Assembly (NCBI GenBank): GCA_004322135.1
Contig: SCSG01000045.1
Location: forward strand, 53,639-117,638
Reading direction: 5' to 3'
Source: Burkholderiaceae bacterium
Lineage (GTDB): Bacteria > Pseudomonadota > Gammaproteobacteria > Burkholderiales > Burkholderiaceae_B
DNA length: 64,000 nucleotides
Positions 52,615 through 60,609 of this stretch are shown here, one piece after another. The translations under genes and the position numbers were made by a program. The notes under the pieces were generated by a model. The model saw nothing but the letters and a program-made list of their open reading frames with translations, was not told where the DNA came from and made no database searches. Position 1 is the stretch's first letter, and each line of letters starts with the position of its first letter.

Positions 52615-53511
52615 ATGAGCAGCATGATCATTCGAGGCGTCTTTTCTAATATGCCGACGGCTTTGACCGAAGACGGCCGCAGTATCGATACTGAGCGCAT
52701 GGGGGCGCATGTAAATTGGGTAATTGAGTCTGGTGTCAACGGGGTCAGCTGTTTGCTGGGATCGGGCGGCTTTACATATTTGACTGGCGACGAGCGCTAT
52801 CAAGTGGCTGAAGCCGTAATTAAAGCGGCCAGCGGCAGGGTGCCGGTGTTAGTTGGCATTACCGGAGAGAGCACAGCTGAAACCGTTGAGCTTGGCCGCG
52901 CGGTGGATGGCATGGGCGCAACCGCGCTCATGGTGCAGCCACGTTCCTTTCTGCCGTTAACGACAGCAGAGGTGCTCGCCCATTACGAAGCAGTGGCCAA
53001 GGCCGTGACCGGTCCGATCGGCATTTATAACCATCCACAGACAACAGGCTATGCGATCACCGATCGCGATTATGCGGAAATCGTTCGGCGAACTGGCGCT
53101 ATTGTCACAAAGGACGGTGGGCCGGATCTGTTCAACGTTCCAGCGGTCACGGACGCGTGTCGCGACCTCAAGATGAGCTATTTGTCGGGGGCAGAGTCCC
53201 TGCTGTTCGCCGCCTTTTTGCTTGGGGCCGATGGTTGTTGTGTCGCGATCGCCAGTGTTTTCCCGAAGGAGGTCTCCGATATGTATCGGAAAATCCAGAA
53301 TGGAGATGTCCCCGGCGCAAAAGCGGTTTATCTCCGCATGCTTCCAGTGCTGCGCGCGTTCAAGAAAATCAGTACACCACGAGCGGTCAAGGCCGCTGCC
53401 GAACTTAGAGGGCATTCTTTGGGTCCTCAAAGGGCACCAGTCCAAGATTTGAATGAGGCGGATACGGCGCTGCTCAAGGCCGCAATCGCCGCTGTGGAAA
53501 ACCAAGGTTAA
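52615..53511 (+). CDS. Dihydrodipicolinate synthase/N-acetylneuraminate lyase family aldolase
   Basis: A 298-aa DapA-fold protein. The Schiff-base Lys is in GAIVTKDGGPD (about 163), the Tyr in GIYNHPQTTGY (about 137) and the substrate loop in VSCLLGSGGFTYLT. The ATG at 52615 has GGGAGC before it. Such class I aldolases/dehydratases outside lysine synthesis act on 2-oxo acids. With FAH and RidA neighbours a carboxylic-acid catabolic role is likely. The substrate is unknown. Confidence 0.9.
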   Translation: MSSMIIRGVFSNMPTALTEDGRSIDTERMGAHVNWVIESGVNGVSCLLGSGGFTYLTGDERYQVAEAVIKAASGRVPVLVGITGESTAETVELGRAVDGMGATALMVQPRSFLPLTTAEVLAHYEAVAKAVTGPIGIYNHPQTTGYAITDRDYAEIVRRTGAIVTKDGGPDLFNVPAVTDACRDLKMSYLSGAESLLFAAFLLGADGCCVAIASVFPKEVSDMYRKIQNGDVPGAKAVYLRMLPVLRAFKKISTPRAVKAAAELRGHSLGPQRAPVQDLNEADTALLKAAIAAVENQG

Positions 53512-53615
53512 AGAAACCTCGGGGGCCCGTATTTCGCGGGCATGCCGTGCATGGGCTTGCGTCATAAATATTAATTATTAAGCGGCATTCAATTATTAAA
53601 ATTCGGGAGACAGCC

Positions 53616-54965
53616 ATGAATCAAACTTACAGTCCGACTGCGGACAAGCCGGATGAGCGTCAGGCTTTCAAGGCAACCTTCAGTGCCTTCTTAGGATTTT
53701 TCGTCGATATGTTCGACGTGTTTTTACCGGTGATCGCACTTGCGCCGGCCATGATTTATTTTCGGCCGAAAGATATGAGTACTGAGCTGGACGTATTGTT
53801 TGCCTCGCTTATTCTGGCTGCCACTCTCATAGGGAGGCCGTTGGGTTCCGTTATTTTCGGCTATCTGTCCGACAGGGTGGGGCGGCACCCCATAACGATT
53901 CTATCCATCGTCGGCTTTGGAACGTGTACGCTACTGATTGCCATATTGCCAGGGCAGGAAACGTTGGGCATTTGGGCCATGGTGCTTCTGGTGGTGCTGC
54001 GGCTCATAGGCGGCGTTTTTTTGGGTGGCGAATATACCGCGGCTAATGTGTTGGCCATGGAAGCCGCGCCGAAACAAAAGCGAGGGCTGTACTCAGGAAT
54101 AATCCAGTGTGGCTACCCAGTGGCCTACTTGTGTATTGCAGCGTTGACATTGCTCATGCTGTACTTGTTTCCAGCGGATGGAACCATTGATTCACCTTAC
54201 GTGAAATATGGGTGGCGAATTTCCTTCTTCATTGGTGGCCTGATCGCATTTCTCGTAGTAATTCCGTATCGCTGGAACGTCCAAGAATCCAAATTGTGGA
54301 TAGAAGAGAAGACGGAAGAGGCAGGCCAGAAAAGACATAATCCAATCGTGGCCGTATTTACTGGGCAAAACCTCAAGCGTTTCGGCCAGGTGTTCCTGGT
54401 CTTGTCAGGAGCGTGGTTTCTTACTGTCGCGGCCGCGGCAGGTATGTTGCCACAGATCTTGCTCAAGGTCGTTGGATTAACGTCCAAGCAGATGTCGCTT
54501 TCCATTGTGGTCGCGTCGTTTTTCCTGATATTCGGTTACCTGGCAGCGGCGGCCTTTAGCCAATATATTGGCCGACGGGCAATGATTATTCTTTGGGCGG
54601 TCATTGCCGCAGTCGTCGGCGTATATGCCTACTACATGCTCTTGTACGGGCACGGTAATACCTATGGTGAAATCATCTTGTATGTCACCTTGATCATTGT
54701 TTCATTCACGTCTGTTTTTGGCGTCCTGGTGGTATATCCAAACGAGATCTTCCCGACCAATGTGCGCTCAAGCGGGTTTGGTATGGTGTTTTCCATTCCG
54801 GTCATCATCCCGTCGTTATACGGTATTTATGTCGATCTTTTGAGGGGCGTGATCAGCCCCAATGCGATGCCGTTCATCTTTGCGGGGATCGGCTGCATCC
54901 TGATGGTCGTGGGGGCCGCTATCGGGCCGGAAACCAAAGACGCGGAGCTTGATGAGATTGTTTGA
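53616..54965 (+). CDS. MFS transporter (sugar/metabolite symporter type), copy 1
   Basis: A 449-aa inner-membrane transporter with 12 predicted helices. Hallmarks are FFVDMFDVFLPVIALAP (helix 1), GRPLGSVIFGYLSDRVGRHP (loop 2-3 motif) and GGVFLGGEYTAANVLAMEAAPKQKRGLYSG. It ends the FAH-RidA-DapA group (104-bp gap containing two AATTATTAA repeats). It is clearly paralogous to the transporter at 56528 (FFVDMFDVFLPV and GGEYTAANVLAMEaAPKxKRGLYSG shared). It probably imports the pathway substrate, an organic or amino acid. Confidence 0.92.
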   Translation: MNQTYSPTADKPDERQAFKATFSAFLGFFVDMFDVFLPVIALAPAMIYFRPKDMSTELDVLFASLILAATLIGRPLGSVIFGYLSDRVGRHPITILSIVGFGTCTLLIAILPGQETLGIWAMVLLVVLRLIGGVFLGGEYTAANVLAMEAAPKQKRGLYSGIIQCGYPVAYLCIAALTLLMLYLFPADGTIDSPYVKYGWRISFFIGGLIAFLVVIPYRWNVQESKLWIEEKTEEAGQKRHNPIVAVFTGQNLKRFGQVFLVLSGAWFLTVAAAAGMLPQILLKVVGLTSKQMSLSIVVASFFLIFGYLAAAAFSQYIGRRAMIILWAVIAAVVGVYAYYMLLYGHGNTYGEIILYVTLIIVSFTSVFGVLVVYPNEIFPTNVRSSGFGMVFSIPVIIPSLYGIYVDLLRGVISPNAMPFIFAGIGCILMVVGAAIGPETKDAELDEIV

Positions 54966-55011
54966 GTCTTTTCGCCCTTGGCAGGTGTTCACATAACAAA
55001 TAGGTGACGTT

Positions 55012-55215
55012 ATGGCTGGCTATGTGCAGGATCCGGGCTCGATCCTTGATCTGGGTGCAAAATTCCGGCGTGGGGACGACACGCCACTTGATCTGATAGC
55101 ACGCCTATTCCAGCGCATGCGGGAAAGCGAGCCATACGTCAAGGCGTGGTTGCGGCCCGATCAGGTGGGGGAATTGGGGCGTCCGCAGGAGCGATTTGGC
55201 TTCGGAGAGAATTAA
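55012..55215 (+). CDS. Small uncharacterised protein (67 aa)
   Basis: A 67-aa soluble protein 46 bp after the MFS gene, with AGGTGACGTT before the ATG. The sequence has an amphipathic helix (DLIARLFQRMRESEPYVKAWLRP) and no Cys, signal peptide or membrane segment. The high-GC codon use resembles the operon. It ends near a region with no further genes (55216-55407). No family was recognised. Confidence 0.6.
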   Translation: MAGYVQDPGSILDLGAKFRRGDDTPLDLIARLFQRMRESEPYVKAWLRPDQVGELGRPQERFGFGEN

Positions 55216-55407
55216 CCTACTGCTGGAGGCGCGGCAATCGCAGTAATGCTGCAAATGTCGCCTGGGGCGCGCCCGATACATTCAGGCTTTTGACATGATA
55301 TTTACTGCTGCCCCCGATGGGTTTCGCTGGTCAACGCCTCCTGAAACCTTCCTAGGGAATATCGACTTAAATAAGCCTGAATTTTTAATACCCAGCGGCG
55401 TTCAGAT

Positions 55408-56307
55408 TCAAATTTGTGACTCAAAAAGAAGCTGACGGAACCATTGGTTACGCGGGTCGGTGTGGTAGCGTGCATGCCAGAACACGTTGACGGAGAAGGA
55501 GGGTAGTGGCAGTGGATGTTCCGCGTAGGCTAGATCAAAGTCTTTTTCGTGCGCGACGGCGGCAATACGGGGTACCGTTGCCACAAGGTCCGATCGCCTT
55601 AGCAGGTTGGGTACGCTTGCAAACCTTGAAACGTAAAACTGGATTTGTGCGTCAAGGCCGCTTTGAAGTAGTTGGGTGGTTGCCATGTAATGGCCTGGAT
55701 CTGATGACTCAATCAATATATGCCTGGCCTGCATGAAATCAGCCGCACTGGGCCGCTTGCTAGCGAATGGGTGCCCCTTGCGAAACAATACAACGTAATC
55801 GGATTCGAGTAGCTTTCTCTGAAAGTAGCCCGCCGATAGTTGAGGTAATAAGCCAATTGCGATGTCGATTTCGCCGTTCTCCATCTTACGATTGAGTGAT
55901 CGCGGTTGATAAACCATTGAACGCACGCGTACGTTGGATGCGCCACTACGAAATTTGTCGATTAGCTGAGCCAGAAGGTAGGACTCTCCGAAATCGGTCG
56001 TGGCAATGGCAAATGTGTCGTGAGAATTCTCACTGTCGAAGGAAATTCGCTGATTGACCGCGTTTTTGACCGACACGAGGGCATAGGCGATAGGCCCAGC
56101 AAGCAGTTCGGCAAGTGGGGTAGGCTTCATGCCACGAGCAGTGCGCTGGAACAGAGGGTCGTTGAAAGTACTGCGCAGGCGGTTGAGGGCCTTGCTGACG
56201 GCGGGTTGTGAGAGCGAAAGGTTTTCGGCCGCAACAGATACTTTTCGAACGTTCATCAACTCATCGAAGACGACGAGAAGATTGAGGTCAAGTTGCGTCA
56301 ATTCCAT
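55408..56307 (-). CDS. LysR family transcriptional regulator
   Basis: A 299-aa LTTR. The N-terminal helix-turn-helix is LNLLVVFDELMNVRKVSVAAENLSLSQPAVSKALNRLRSTFNDPLFQR. The effector domain contains DTFAIATTDFGESYLLAQL and PHLLRRSDLVATVP-like NLLRRSDLVATVPRIA. It is divergent from the second MFS/DadA operon, which it most likely controls in response to a pathway metabolite. Confidence 0.93.
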   Translation of the reverse strand: MELTQLDLNLLVVFDELMNVRKVSVAAENLSLSQPAVSKALNRLRSTFNDPLFQRTARGMKPTPLAELLAGPIAYALVSVKNAVNQRISFDSENSHDTFAIATTDFGESYLLAQLIDKFRSGASNVRVRSMVYQPRSLNRKMENGEIDIAIGLLPQLSAGYFQRKLLESDYVVLFRKGHPFASKRPSAADFMQARHILIESSDPGHYMATTQLLQSGLDAQIQFYVSRFASVPNLLRRSDLVATVPRIAAVAHEKDFDLAYAEHPLPLPSFSVNVFWHARYHTDPRNQWFRQLLFESQI

Positions 56308-56331
56308 GACTACACGCGTCGTTATTCGAAT

Positions 56332-56352
56332 TTGAAATATCGATTATATCAA
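56332..56352. promoter_or_regulatory. Candidate LysR-box between the LysR gene and MFS copy 2
   Basis: TTGA...TCAA dyad: TTGAAATATCGATTATATCAA is an imperfect palindrome (7 of 10 half-site positions) containing T-N11-A spacing. It lies about 25 bp upstream of the LysR start. LysR proteins usually bind such AT-rich dyads in divergent regions. It was found by inspection only. Confidence 0.4.
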
Positions 56353-56527
56353 TAGGCTCGTTGCTCGTTTGTGGTGTATCTCGCACCATTAGGCGGATCA
56401 GATGTAAATCAGGATCGAACTGGACGCGACCCCGAGCACTTGCTGCATGCGTCGTGTTGGGGAAACGCCAGTGTGCTGTCAACCGCTACTGGATGTTGCA
56501 TAGCGAAAAGAAAAAATGGAGACGCTA

Positions 56528-57886
56528 ATGGGAGCTTTACCAACGGCAAAGAGTTTTTCAGATGGTGATTTGAAGAGCGAAATATCCGATAAGCAGTCAC
56601 GTAGATCGACGATAAGTGCAACGGCTGGCTTCTTTGTTGATATGTTCGATGTGTTCCTTCCTGTGGTTGTTCTGGCACCGGCGCAGGCATATTTTCAACC
56701 GGCCAACATGACTGAAACCGAGGCTGCCGTTGCTGGATCACTTATCCTCGCCGCTACCCTGCTCGGTCGGCCGCTTGGTTCGATTATTTTCGGGGCTCTG
56801 TCGGATCGGTTTGGGCGAAAGCCAATTACTCTCGTCTCGGTAGCCGGCTTTGGTATATGCACAATTCTGATGGGCCTGCTACCAGGGTATCAACATTGGG
56901 GCGTGTGGGCCTTGTATACCCTGATTGCTTTACGCTTTATAGGCGGCATCTTTCTTGGTGGTGAATACACTGCCGCGAATGTGCTCGCCATGGAATCGGC
57001 ACCCAAAGAGAAAAGGGGGCTTTATTCTGGTCTGATACAGGCCGGATACCCACTCGCGTACATTGCGATAGCCGCGCTTACCTTTCTTATGTTGAAAGTC
57101 TTTCCCATTGATGGTGGGTTGTCGTCACCGTACGTTAATTATGGCTGGAGGATTCCGTTCTTTCTCGGAGGCATACTGGCATTTGCAGTAATCATTCCCT
57201 ATAGAACTCTGGTCGATGAGTCCGTCATGTGGACCCGAACTAAGTCGAAGCGCAAGGCCAACACCCTAAAAATTCTCTTTAATAAGGACAATCGACGCCA
57301 TTTTATTCAGGTTGTGGTCGTACTGACCGGATTCTGGTGCACTTTGTTTGCGTCTGCCGCCGGACTCTTGCCGCGAGTATTGATGAGATTTGTACATCTC
57401 GGGGCACAAGACATGACGGTTGTGATCATGATTGCCTCAGTTGCACTGACGGTTGGCTTCATACTGGTGCCAAGCCTGAGCCAGATCACTGGCCGACGCA
57501 ATATGATCGTTTTGATGGGGCTGCTAGCTGGTACGGTAGGCACGTATTGCTACTATCTGCTGGTTACCGATCCGGGCAGTTTTATAAGAATAACTGTCCT
57601 GTCAACGATCGTCGTTGTGCTGACATCATCCGTGGCGGGAATAACAACTTGCTATCTGAACGAGCGCTTTCCAACTGAAATCCGATCTACCGGGTTTGGC
57701 GTTGCGTACGCAGCGCCTGTCATTGTGCCCGCGCTATATGGCGTGTACCAAGGGTTACTTGAGAAGATTGTGGCTCCGCAGTTTACCCCGCTGATACTAG
57801 TCGTCGTGGGTGGGCTGTTGACAATTGTCGGGGCGCTTATGGGGCCCGAAACGCGAGACGTTGACCTTAAAAGCACAAGCACATAA
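56528..57886 (+). CDS. MFS transporter (sugar/metabolite symporter type), copy 2
   Basis: A 452-aa 12-helix transporter, paralogue of the one at 53616: GFFVDMFDVFLPVVVLAP, GRPLGSIIFGALSDRFGRKP and GGIFLGGEYTAANVLAMESAPKEKRGLYSG. ATG 56528 is preferred because GGAG lies 6 bases before it. ATG 56516 is in frame but has no ribosome-binding site. The stop overlaps the DadA-like gene by one base (TAATG). It probably imports the amino acid or related compound oxidised by the next gene. Confidence 0.92.
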   Translation: MGALPTAKSFSDGDLKSEISDKQSRRSTISATAGFFVDMFDVFLPVVVLAPAQAYFQPANMTETEAAVAGSLILAATLLGRPLGSIIFGALSDRFGRKPITLVSVAGFGICTILMGLLPGYQHWGVWALYTLIALRFIGGIFLGGEYTAANVLAMESAPKEKRGLYSGLIQAGYPLAYIAIAALTFLMLKVFPIDGGLSSPYVNYGWRIPFFLGGILAFAVIIPYRTLVDESVMWTRTKSKRKANTLKILFNKDNRRHFIQVVVVLTGFWCTLFASAAGLLPRVLMRFVHLGAQDMTVVIMIASVALTVGFILVPSLSQITGRRNMIVLMGLLAGTVGTYCYYLLVTDPGSFIRITVLSTIVVVLTSSVAGITTCYLNERFPTEIRSTGFGVAYAAPVIVPALYGVYQGLLEKIVAPQFTPLILVVVGGLLTIVGALMGPETRDVDLKSTST

Positions 57887-59232
57887 TGCATCGCTCACTT
57901 TTGGTCGGACAGAACGGTTGTGTAAACGCATCCGGTGAAAACAGAAAACGGGATACGAGTGTTGCCGATGTCGTGGTGGTCGGTGCTGGCGTCATCGGCA
58001 TCACGACCGCCTACTATTTAATGCGCAAAGGACATACCGTTCATGTTGTCGATGAACACAACGAGGCAGCAAGTGGTTGTTCGTATGCGAATGGTGGGTT
58101 TCTTTCGCTGGGCCACGTTGTTCCATGGTCGCAGCCAGGGATCGCCAAGACCATGATCGGATCTTTGTTTAACCGTCAATCGCCGGCCCGGTGGCGATTC
58201 GACGGCACGGTGAGCCAGTTGCGGTGGCTGTGGGAGTTCTACAAAAATGGTACTCATGAAAAATTTGCCGTCAACAAAAAGGCACTTTATGACCTGGCCG
58301 TGTATAGCAGGCAATGTCTGGACACGCTGTTGGGCGGCCACGGCTTTGTATCTCGAGGCAGAACGGGCGTGTTGCAGATTACGCGGAAGATTGATCAACT
58401 ACCGGCCTTGAGGCGGCAGAGCGAAAGCTATCGCGGAACCGTGGTGCGTGGCAGAGTTCTGGAGGACAGGGCGTCGATTGCGTCGATCGATTCCGCGTTT
58501 AGCCAGTCGCCCGAGCGGCGTTTGTACGGGTTGTATGTCGATGACGACTACGCCGCCGATTGCTGTGAATTTACGCGTGCCCTGATGCAATATCTCGTGG
58601 AGCAGGGGGCTCGGTTTACAGGTGGAGTTCGAGTCCATAAGGTAAGTAGCTCGGCTGGCGGTGTATCGCTGAGTACTGACGATGCAGAGCTTCAGGCATC
58701 GAAAGTAGTTCTTTGCACCGGCGTAGGCACCGAGAGTTTGCTTCCCGGAAAATGCCGTTCAGGCATCTATCCGGTCAAGGGGTATGCCCTGACCGTCCCG
58801 GTAGGGGACGGTGTGAATACCCCTTCTCACCCGATCATCGATGGCGACAATAAAGTTGCCATAAGCCGATTGGGAAACAAAATCCGTATTACGGCTATTG
58901 CCGAGATAGTCGGACACGATGCGTTTATCGAACGTTCTCGCGTCGATCAAATGAAAGCCGTGTACGACGGGCTGTTCCCAGGTTCGGTTGATTGGAAAAG
59001 TGCGTCATCCTGGATCGGATTCAGGCCGACTCGTCCCTCTACGGTTCCTGTGATCGGTCCGTTAGGCGATAACGTGTTTATCAACGCAGGCCATGGTACG
59101 TACGGCTGGACGTTGGCATGCGGGTCGGCCAGCCTGCTTGCAGACTTGATGTGTGGGCATTCGGGCGAAATTTCAGCAGGTCCATATTTTCCCAGAAGTC
59201 GAGGAGATCTTTATGCCGGTAGTTACTGTTGA
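57886..59232 (+). CDS. D-amino-acid dehydrogenase-like FAD-dependent oxidoreductase
   Basis: A 448-aa DadA/DAO-family protein. The FAD-binding VADVVVVGAGVIGITTAYYLMRKGHTV is at about 27-52, preceded by a 25-residue hydrophilic extension. Other features are ASGCSYANGGFLSLGH, YPVKGYALTVP and the C-terminal INAGHGTYGWTLACGSASLLADL. It oxidises a D-amino or secondary amine substrate to an imino acid, passing electrons to the membrane chain or oxygen. The GFRPTRPSTVPVIG block is conserved. The substrate is unknown; MFS coupling suggests import of that substrate. Confidence 0.9.
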   Translation: MHRSLLVGQNGCVNASGENRKRDTSVADVVVVGAGVIGITTAYYLMRKGHTVHVVDEHNEAASGCSYANGGFLSLGHVVPWSQPGIAKTMIGSLFNRQSPARWRFDGTVSQLRWLWEFYKNGTHEKFAVNKKALYDLAVYSRQCLDTLLGGHGFVSRGRTGVLQITRKIDQLPALRRQSESYRGTVVRGRVLEDRASIASIDSAFSQSPERRLYGLYVDDDYAADCCEFTRALMQYLVEQGARFTGGVRVHKVSSSAGGVSLSTDDAELQASKVVLCTGVGTESLLPGKCRSGIYPVKGYALTVPVGDGVNTPSHPIIDGDNKVAISRLGNKIRITAIAEIVGHDAFIERSRVDQMKAVYDGLFPGSVDWKSASSWIGFRPTRPSTVPVIGPLGDNVFINAGHGTYGWTLACGSASLLADLMCGHSGEISAGPYFPRSRGDLYAGSYC

Positions 59233-59407
59233 ACTTTTAGCTGGTAGGTCGCAAGAGGCGAAGAATGAAATTGCAAAAGAAGTGACCGCCACCCTGGCAA
59301 AGCACGCGTTAGCGGATCCAGAGCATGTCTACGTGGTTTTTAGAGATGTGAGGCCAGGTGATTGGGCTGTCGCTGGGGTGTGCTTGTCCAATCGCCAGCA
59401 GAAATAG
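59213..59407 (+). CDS. 4-oxalocrotonate tautomerase family protein
   Basis: A 64-aa tautomerase. ATG 59213 with GGAG upstream gives MPVVTVELLAGRSQEAK, so Pro-1 is exposed after Met removal, as catalysis requires. The longer frame from 59153 would destroy this. Family members isomerise enol/keto acids. It overlaps the last 20 bases of the DadA-like gene. It probably handles an enol or enamine intermediate of the same pathway. Confidence 0.9.
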   Translation: MPVVTVELLAGRSQEAKNEIAKEVTATLAKHALADPEHVYVVFRDVRPGDWAVAGVCLSNRQQK

Positions 59408-59420
59408 TGTGGAGGGATTC

Positions 59421-60041
59421 GTGAAGAAGAGGAAATTGTTGCTTGTTGGCTCTACCGGTGTTATTGGAGCTGGCCTCAAAGCCGCTTTCGTGTCGAGTTA
59501 TGAGCTGATCACCGGAGGCATTGACCACGAAGACATATATATGGATCTGTCTTCTGTGGACTCGATCAAGTCTGCTTTGAAAGAAATCGGAACGATTGAT
59601 GCACTGGTGTGTACAGCTGGGCAAGCAAATTTTCGTCCACTGGCCTCAATCGATGCGGCAGGCATAGATAAATCTGTATATAGCCTTGGTTTGCAAAACA
59701 AGCTTTTGGGTCAGGTCAATCTGGCTTTGGCCGCCCGTGCGTACACCAAAACAGACAGTGTAATTGTGCTGACTAGTGGCACAACAAACCGTACGCCCAT
59801 TTTGGGCGGCTCCTCGCTAGGTATGGTCAATGGCGCCCTGGATGCCTGGGTAAAGGCTGCGGCAACAGAGCTGCCTAATGGGCCACGAATCAATTGTGTC
59901 AGCCCAAGCCTTGTGGAGGGTACACCCATGCAATTTGTTCGCGCCTTTCCAGGATTTGCGGTGGTGCCTATGCACCACGTAGTGCTGGCTTATATACGCT
60001 GCTTAGAAAGCGGAATAAATGGTGAAACAGTAGTTGTGTAA
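59421..60041 (+). CDS. Atypical short-chain dehydrogenase lacking the catalytic Tyr
   Basis: A 206-aa short SDR starting at GTG 59421 behind GGAGG. NAD motif KLLLVGSTGVIGAGL, VCTAGQA, then VIVLTSGTTNRTPILGGSS and MVNGALDAWVKAAATELP. In place of YxxxK it has S-L-G-M-V-N-G, with no Tyr or Lys at those positions, as in a small subgroup of short SDRs. Its chemistry is therefore uncertain: binding, scaffolding or a different proton donor. It is in the operon with DadA-like and tautomerase genes. Confidence 0.85.
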   Translation: MKKRKLLLVGSTGVIGAGLKAAFVSSYELITGGIDHEDIYMDLSSVDSIKSALKEIGTIDALVCTAGQANFRPLASIDAAGIDKSVYSLGLQNKLLGQVNLALAARAYTKTDSVIVLTSGTTNRTPILGGSSLGMVNGALDAWVKAAATELPNGPRINCVSPSLVEGTPMQFVRAFPGFAVVPMHHVVLAYIRCLESGINGETVVV

Positions 60042-60060
60042 TGCAATCGATGGAGACTGA

Positions 60061-60483
60061 ATGATGGCGAATGAAGAGCAGAAACGATCCTTGAATCACA
60101 TACATCCTGTTCAAGAGCTCGAGTGGGAACCCTGGGAGCTCTATTTCCGTGGGGTTCCTGCCTGCGAAGGTAAGTATGGTGGGTGGGTCAAGGTACTACA
60201 TCGACCTAACGAGTACGAGCGTGGTTGGACGTTCCTTTTTAAGTGGGTTGGCTGGCCGGGTAAAACGTTGCGTTTGATTGCGATTGTTCCTGATGACAGT
60301 AATGAGCAGGTGTACTATTTTTCAGAACAAAAAAGCGCGACCGATGCCATAGAAAACGCGACATACGTTTATCGCGCTCCGGGTGCCAAACACTCAGGCA
60401 CTTTCGGAGATGATTTTCTGTGCGTTCTGAGTTTTGCTGGCGAGACCGATGTAGGGCTGTCTTACGAATTTCTGGATCGATAG
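60061..60483 (+). CDS. Uncharacterised 140-aa protein, possibly cupin-like
   Basis: A 140-aa soluble protein, last in the operon, with GGAG 5 bases before the ATG. The alternating hydrophobic pattern (WVKVLHRP, KTLRLIAIVPDD, QVYYFSEQ, ATYVYRAPGAKHSGTFGDDFLCVLSFAGETD) suggests an all-beta cupin-like barrel with possible metal-binding His. This is inference; no family is confidently recognised. It ends on a large hairpin. Confidence 0.7.
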   Translation: MMANEEQKRSLNHIHPVQELEWEPWELYFRGVPACEGKYGGWVKVLHRPNEYERGWTFLFKWVGWPGKTLRLIAIVPDDSNEQVYYFSEQKSATDAIENATYVYRAPGAKHSGTFGDDFLCVLSFAGETDVGLSYEFLDR

Positions 60484-60515
60484 ACCTGACTGGCGTCATC
60501 AACGCCAGTCAGGTC
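60483..60515. terminator. Strong hairpin between convergent operons
   Basis: A perfect 14-bp stem GACCTGACTGGCGT / ACGCCAGTCAGGTC with a 5-base loop starts at the last base of the 140-aa gene. The T-tract is poor on both strands (CAAACTCAATTATTT on +), but the position between convergent genes and the stem strength fit a bidirectional terminator. Confidence 0.6.
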
Positions 60516-60609
60516 CAAACTCAATTATTTCTCTGCAACGGTGACTTGCTGGGCCACTGCTGCCGCAGACATGTCGCATCGCAAAGCCCAAGATAATCTT
60601 TAAGAAAAC

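Noticed and set aside
55281-55381. Inverted pair TTCAGGCTT / AAGCCTGAA about 80 bp apart in the gap after the 67-aa gene
   Set aside because: Nine-base arms with a long spacer and only a short T-run after the second arm. It may contribute to termination but is too weak to list as a feature.
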